The notes under the pieces were generated by a model. That model was not told the origin of the DNA. It did no database searches and worked only from the letters and a program-made list of their open reading frames with translations. Of a stretch of DNA of 10,076 nucleotides, positions 6,650-10,076 are shown one piece after another. The position numbers and the translations under genes are program-made. This stretch comes from an uncultured Propionibacteriaceae bacterium (lineage in GTDB: Bacteria > Actinomycetota > Actinomycetes > Propionibacteriales > Propionibacteriaceae), in contig CAKZJI010000430.1 of NCBI GenBank assembly GCA_936941515.1, positions 1 to 10,076 on the forward strand, read 5' to 3'. The first letter of the stretch is position 1. Each line of letters begins with the position of its first letter.

Positions 6650-7225
6650 GTGACGACTCGCGTTGTGGTGCTGGCCTCAGGATCGGGGACGCTGCTGCAG
6701 GCGCTCCTCGACGCGACGGAGGGGGGAGCCCTGGCCGCTCAGGTGGTGGGCGTGGTCTCGGATCACCCCGGATCATATGCACTGGAGCGTGCTCGTGCGG
6801 CGGGAGTGCCCGCCATCGCCCACCCCTTGCCCAGGGGTGCCGACCGGCAGGGCTGGGACGCGGAGCTGACCCGGATCGTCGCGGATCTCGCCCCCGACCT
6901 GGTGGCATCCGCCGGATTCATGAAGCTGCTTGGCGAGAGCTTCCTGACGCGATTCGGTGGACGGACCATCAACACCCATCCGGCGCTGCTGCCCAGTTTT
7001 CCCGGGATGCACGGCCCCCGTGATGCGCTGCGTCATGGCGTGAAGGTGTCCGGGGCCACAGTCTTCCTGGTCGATGCCGGAGTGGACACCGGTAAGATCC
7101 TGGCCCAGGGGGCTGTAGACGTGCTGCCTGACGACACCGTCGAGACCCTCCATGAGCGCATCAAGGTGGTGGAGCGCCGCCTGCTGGTGGAGACCGTCCG
7201 TGCCTGGAACGAAGGAGAGAGATGA
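6650..7225 (+). CDS. purN: Phosphoribosylglycinamide formyltransferase (GART)
   Basis: PurN transfers the formyl group of 10-formyl-tetrahydrofolate to glycinamide ribonucleotide, the third step of purine synthesis in the cytoplasm. The 191-residue length is normal. The phosphate-binding loop [11 protein letters not shown] is at 9-19. The catalytic set is complete: N108 and H110 in [13 protein letters not shown], and D146 in [13 protein letters not shown]. The start is GTG at 6650, giving the family's usual N-terminus ([13 protein letters not shown]). Its stop overlaps the purH start by 4 bp (ATGA), so the two are translationally coupled. It heads the purN-purH-folD operon. The promoter must lie in the 34-bp gap or inside the 5' coding part of the divergent radical SAM gene. 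Confidence 0.97.
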   Translation: MTTRVVVLASGSGTLLQALLDATEGGALAAQVVGVVSDHPGSYALERARAAGVPAIAHPLPRGADRQGWDAELTRIVADLAPDLVASAGFMKLLGESFLTRFGGRTINTHPALLPSFPGMHGPRDALRHGVKVSGATVFLVDAGVDTGKILAQGAVDVLPDDTVETLHERIKVVERRLLVETVRAWNEGER

Positions 7226-8778
7226 ACGACCGGATTCCGCTGCGCCGCGCGCTGATCAGCGTCTACGACAAGACAGGCCTCGAAGAGCTGGCCTCCGCGC
7301 TGCATGCGGCTGGGGTCCAGCTGGTCTCCACTGGCTCGACGGCCGGTCGGATATCCGCTGCCGGGCTTCCAGTCACCCCCGTCGAGGAACTCACCGGGTT
7401 TCCCGAATGCCTCGATGGCAGGGTCAAGACCCTTCATCCCCGGGTCCACGCCGGAATCCTGGCTGATCGCCGCCTGGAGACGCACGTGACGCAGCTGGGA
7501 GAGCTGGGGGTTGAGCCCTTCGATCTGGTGGTGGTCAACCTCTACCCGTTCGAGGCAACCGTCGCCTCCGGCGCAGCCGCCGACGAGTGCATCGAGCAGA
7601 TCGACATCGGCGGCCCGTCCATGGTCCGGGCTGCGGCGAAGAATCACCCCTCGGTCGCCGTTGTGACCTCACCCGGCCAGTATCCCGGTGTCGTCAGAGC
7701 ACTCGGCGATGGGGGATTTACGCTCGGAGAGCGCCGAGACCTTGCGACGGAGGCCTTCCGGCACACCGCCGCCTATGACGTCGCCGTCGCCTCCTGGATG
7801 GGGGCTGCCGTAGCGACCCCACCCGATGACGGCTTCCCCGACTGGCTGGGCGCCACCTGGGCCAAGGAGCAGGGGCTCCGCTACGGCGAGAACTCCCACC
7901 AGGCAGCGGCGCTGTACAGCTACCCGCCCGGCCCCGCCGGGATTGCGCAGGCCACGCTGCTGCACGGCAAGCCGATGAGCTACAACAACTACACCGACGG
8001 TGAGGCCGCCTACCGCGCCGCCTATGACTTCACCGAACCATGCGTGGCGATCATCAAGCATGCCAATCCCTGCGGCATCGCGATCGGTGCCGATGTCGCC
8101 GAGGCGCATCGCAAGGCCCACGCCTGCGACCCGGTCTCCGCATTCGGTGGCGTGATAGCCACGAACCGTCCCGTGACCGCCGCCATGGCGGAGCAGGTGC
8201 GTGAAGTCTTCACTGAGATCCTCATCGCCCCGGATTTCGATGAGGAATCCCTGCAGATCCTGACGGCAAAGAAGAACCTGCGCCTGCTGAAGGCCGTTCC
8301 GTACGCCCACAGGCAGCGTGTCCTCCATGCCATCTCCGGAGGAGCCCTGCTGCAGCAGCCCGATCGCATTGATGCGCCTGGCGACGCCCCCTCCGGCTGG
8401 GAGCTGAGGGCTGGGGACCCCGTCGACGAGACCGTCCTGGCCGACCTGGCCTTCGCCTGGCGTGCCTGCCGGGCCGTGAGGTCCAATGCGATCCTGCTGG
8501 CCCGCGACGGCGCCTCCGTGGGAGTCGGCATGGGGCAGGTCAACCGCGTCGACTCCTGCAGGCTCGCCGTCGAACGGGCGGGGGAGCGGGCAGCTGGAGC
8601 CGTCGCTGCCTCGGATGCGTTCTTCCCATTTGCCGACGGCCCGCAGATCCTCCTCGACGGGGGAGTCAAGGCCATCGTGCAGCCCGGTGGCTCCGTGCGT
8701 GACCAGGAGACCATCGACCTGTGCGCGGAACGTGGCGTGGCACTGTATTTCACCGGGACCCGTCACTTCTTCCACTGA
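7222..8778 (+). CDS. purH: Bifunctional AICAR transformylase / IMP cyclohydrolase
   Basis: PurH performs the last two steps of IMP synthesis: formylation of AICAR with 10-formyl-tetrahydrofolate, then ring closure. The 518-residue length is typical. The N-terminal MGS-like cyclohydrolase domain (about 1-200) shows SVYDKTGL at 13-20, STGST at 36-40 and [15 protein letters not shown] at 66-80. The transformylase domain (about 205-518) shows LRYGENSHQ at 219-227, the catalytic K279-H280 in [20 protein letters not shown] at 300-310, [12 protein letters not shown] at 464-475, and the closing TGTRHFFH. The ATG at 7222 is preceded by AAGGAGAGAG and overlaps the purN stop. folD follows after 10 bp. 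The 409-residue open frame on the opposite strand is a shadow of this gene. No missing active-site residue was noticed. Confidence 0.98.
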   Translation: MNDRIPLRRALISVYDKTGLEELASALHAAGVQLVSTGSTAGRISAAGLPVTPVEELTGFPECLDGRVKTLHPRVHAGILADRRLETHVTQLGELGVEPFDLVVVNLYPFEATVASGAAADECIEQIDIGGPSMVRAAAKNHPSVAVVTSPGQYPGVVRALGDGGFTLGERRDLATEAFRHTAAYDVAVASWMGAAVATPPDDGFPDWLGATWAKEQGLRYGENSHQAAALYSYPPGPAGIAQATLLHGKPMSYNNYTDGEAAYRAAYDFTEPCVAIIKHANPCGIAIGADVAEAHRKAHACDPVSAFGGVIATNRPVTAAMAEQVREVFTEILIAPDFDEESLQILTAKKNLRLLKAVPYAHRQRVLHAISGGALLQQPDRIDAPGDAPSGWELRAGDPVDETVLADLAFAWRACRAVRSNAILLARDGASVGVGMGQVNRVDSCRLAVERAGERAAGAVAASDAFFPFADGPQILLDGGVKAIVQPGGSVRDQETIDLCAERGVALYFTGTRHFFH

Positions 8779-8788
8779 GGAGGCCGCA

Positions 8789-9640
8789 ATGGCTGCGAAA
8801 AATCTGGACGGCAAAGCCACGGCCGAGGCGATCAAGACTGAGCTGGTCGCTCGCGTGGGCAGGCTGCGTGCCCGAGGGATCGTGCCCGGGTTGGCCACGG
8901 TCCTGGTCGGCGACGACCCGGCCAGCCAGAACTACGTGCGCATGAAGCACCGGGACTGCGAACAGGTGGGAATCGCCTCCATCCAGGTGAGGCTTCCCGC
9001 CGACGCCACCTTCGTGCAGCTGGAGGACGCGCTGCATGAGCTCAACCAGGATGAGGCCTGCACTGGGTACATCGTCCAGCTGCCGATTCCGAGGCACCTG
9101 GACGAGAACCGGGCGCTGTCGCTGATCGACCCCGACAAGGACGCCGACGGTCTCCACCCCATCAACCTGGGGCGGCTGGTCCTCAACGAGCCGGCAACGC
9201 TGCCCTGCACCCCACGCGGCATCGTGGAGCTGGTGCGGCGTCACGGCATCGAGTGGCGGGGGACGGAAGTGTGCGTCATCGGCCGCGGGGTGACGGTGGG
9301 TCGGCCGCTCGGCCTGATCCTGACCCGGCGGAGCGAGAATGCGACGGTGACCCTCTGCCACACCGGCACCCGGGACCTGCCTGAGCACACGCGGCGGGCC
9401 GACATCGTGATCGCCGCCGCAGGCGTGCCCGGGATGGTCACGGGCGACATGATCAGGGAAGGGGCTGTCTGCATTGATGTCGGGGTGAGCCGGGTCAATG
9501 GCAAGACTGTGGGGGACTTGGCCCCCGATGTGTGGGGGAAAGCCTCGTGGGTGACGCCAAATCCGGGAGGCGTGGGGCCGATGACCCGCGCGATGCTGTT
9601 GAGCAACATCGTTGATCGAGCTGAGCAGATCCATGCGTGA
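8789..9640 (+). CDS. folD: Bifunctional methylenetetrahydrofolate dehydrogenase / methenyltetrahydrofolate cyclohydrolase
   Basis: FolD interconverts 5,10-methylene-, 5,10-methenyl- and 10-formyl-tetrahydrofolate using NADP(H). It supplies the formyl donor used by the two genes before it. The 283-residue length is standard. Visible motifs are [11 protein letters not shown] with Y49 and K53 (YxxxK, cyclohydrolase), VQLPIP at 96-101, DKDADGLHP at 116-124, the nucleotide-binding [11 protein letters not shown] at 165-175, and [11 protein letters not shown] at 256-266. GRG in place of the common GRS is usual in actinobacterial members as I recall them. The start is ATG at 8789: AGGAGG (8778-8783) lies 5 nt upstream and overlaps the purH stop codon. 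The stop overlaps the DUF3017 gene start by 8 bp, so the operon continues. Confidence 0.98.
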   Translation: MAAKNLDGKATAEAIKTELVARVGRLRARGIVPGLATVLVGDDPASQNYVRMKHRDCEQVGIASIQVRLPADATFVQLEDALHELNQDEACTGYIVQLPIPRHLDENRALSLIDPDKDADGLHPINLGRLVLNEPATLPCTPRGIVELVRRHGIEWRGTEVCVIGRGVTVGRPLGLILTRRSENATVTLCHTGTRDLPEHTRRADIVIAAAGVPGMVTGDMIREGAVCIDVGVSRVNGKTVGDLAPDVWGKASWVTPNPGGVGPMTRAMLLSNIVDRAEQIHA

Positions 9641-9782
9641 CAAGAAGGCGGTGCTGCTGCCCGCGAACCCGTGGCCGCTCGTCGCCTCCGTGACGGTTCT
9701 CGTCGTCGGGTTCCTGGTGGTGATCGCGGGACACTGGCGACCCGGATCGCTGATCATGGCCGTCGCCATGCTGGCGATGGCG
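9633..9782 (+). CDS. DUF3017 family small membrane protein, N-terminal part only
   Basis: An ATG at 9633, inside the 3' end of folD, opens a frame with two hydrophobic segments (about residues 15-32 and 39-50) separated by GHWRPGS. This fits DUF3017, a small actinobacterial membrane protein usually found right after folD; its function is unknown. A complete member would go on with an Arg-containing short loop and a final hydrophobic segment. Instead, from about residue 46-51, the frame turns into a gamma-glutamyltransferase sequence, so the real C-terminus is missing. The identification relies on position and the short visible part. Confidence 0.65.
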
Positions 9783-9785
9783 CAT
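9768..9785. other. Probable chimeric junction
   Basis: The sequence ATGCTGGCGATGGCG here encodes MLAMA, which fits both the DUF3017 helix on the left and the 'ML.MAH..YG' motif of gamma-glutamyltransferase on the right. The join therefore falls within a stretch of possible microhomology, and the frame is kept across it. Codon use changes immediately afterwards. Confidence 0.75.
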
Positions 9786-10076
9786 GACGATTACGGGCGG
9801 CTCGACTGGGCGGGCAATTTCGCTCCGGAGATCGATCTCGCCGAAGCGGGTTTCGAGGTTTCGCCGCGTCTGCAGAACTTCCTCGTCCTCGCGCACGAGC
9901 GCGGCCTGCCCTTCGCCTCGCGGCCGTCGACGCGCGCGCACTTTTATTTGCTGGACGGCGCGCCCCTGCCGGTGGGGCATGTCCTGCGCAATCCCGAGTA
10001 CGCGGCCACGCTGCGCGCCGTCGCCGCCGACTGGCGCAATTTCTATGAAGGCGAAATCGCCGAGGCGATCGTCGAG
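9768..10076 (+). CDS. ggt: Gamma-glutamyltransferase, internal fragment (likely foreign to this contig)
   Basis: About 100 residues match the middle of the large subunit of gamma-glutamyltranspeptidase, which hydrolyses or transfers the glutamyl group of glutathione. Visible family landmarks are [15 protein letters not shown] (cf. 'M..AH..YG.LPW'), APEIDLAEAGFEVSPRL, FYLLDGAPLPVG, LRNPEYAATLRAVA, and the closing FYEGEIAEAIVE. There is no own start codon: translation reads in from the DUF3017 frame. The true N-terminus, the rest of the large subunit, and the small subunit with the catalytic Thr are absent. The style of sequence suggests a proteobacterium, with codons such as TTT-TAT-TTG and GAA-GGC-GAA rarely used in the genes to the left. 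The family assignment is firm; the source is inference. Confidence 0.85.
   Translation, partial: MLAMAHDDYGRLDWAGNFAPEIDLAEAGFEVSPRLQNFLVLAHERGLPFASRPSTRAHFYLLDGAPLPVGHVLRNPEYAATLRAVAADWRNFYEGEIAEAIVE

Noticed and set aside
7669..8898. 409-residue open frame on the - strand
   Set aside because: It is a shadow of purH in GC-rich DNA, with no ribosome binding site or domain pattern.
8750..9769. 339-residue open frame on the - strand
   Set aside because: It is antisense to folD and the DUF3017 start, and its sequence is a His/Asp/Pro-rich shadow translation.
9633..10076. A genuine new DUF3017-GGT fusion enzyme
   Set aside because: The GGT part starts in mid-domain with no signal peptide or N-terminal half, and codon use shifts at the join. 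A chimera is the simpler explanation.

Overview
The window reads as a GC-rich actinobacterial chromosome segment. The evidence is a PcrA-type helicase with a C-terminal Tudor-like tail, a DUF6350/PerM membrane protein, a purN-purH-folD-DUF3017 operon, GTG and TTG starts, and strong Shine-Dalgarno sites. The gene set and the tail of the DUF3017 gene fit the Propionibacteriaceae or a related family, but this placement is inference without a database search.

Layout. At the left edge is the 3' end of pcrA (+). It converges on a type II membrane M23 peptidase gene (-), with a long shared hairpin between the two. A 425-bp non-coding stretch follows, holding a probable peptidase promoter and several dyads. 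Next is a 637-residue single-pass membrane protein (-) with a disordered Pro/Arg-rich cytoplasmic half and two related extracellular sensor-like domains. It is divergent from a PerM/DUF6350 multi-pass membrane protein (+). A radical SAM/SPASM protein (-) with a His-rich N-terminus follows. Its 3' end overlaps perM by 12 bp and its 5' end lies only 34 bp from purN. The last part is a compact + strand operon: purN, purH (4-bp overlap), folD (10-bp gap) and DUF3017 (8-bp overlap).

How the genes work together. PurN and PurH both consume 10-formyl-tetrahydrofolate in purine synthesis and FolD produces it, so the operon couples one-carbon supply to IMP synthesis. The order pcrA - M23 - ... - perM - purN - purH matches the Mycobacterium tuberculosis uvrD1-Rv0950c-...-perM-purN-purH neighbourhood as I recall it. 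Here sucCD is absent and the radical SAM gene is inserted.

The most important oddity is at the right end. The DUF3017 reading frame runs in frame, at about 9768-9785, into the middle of a gamma-glutamyltransferase with different codon habits, probably from a proteobacterium. This is most likely a chimeric assembly or read join, so the last ~295 bases should not be treated as part of this genome until checked. I saw no convincing new defence, mobile or CRISPR system.
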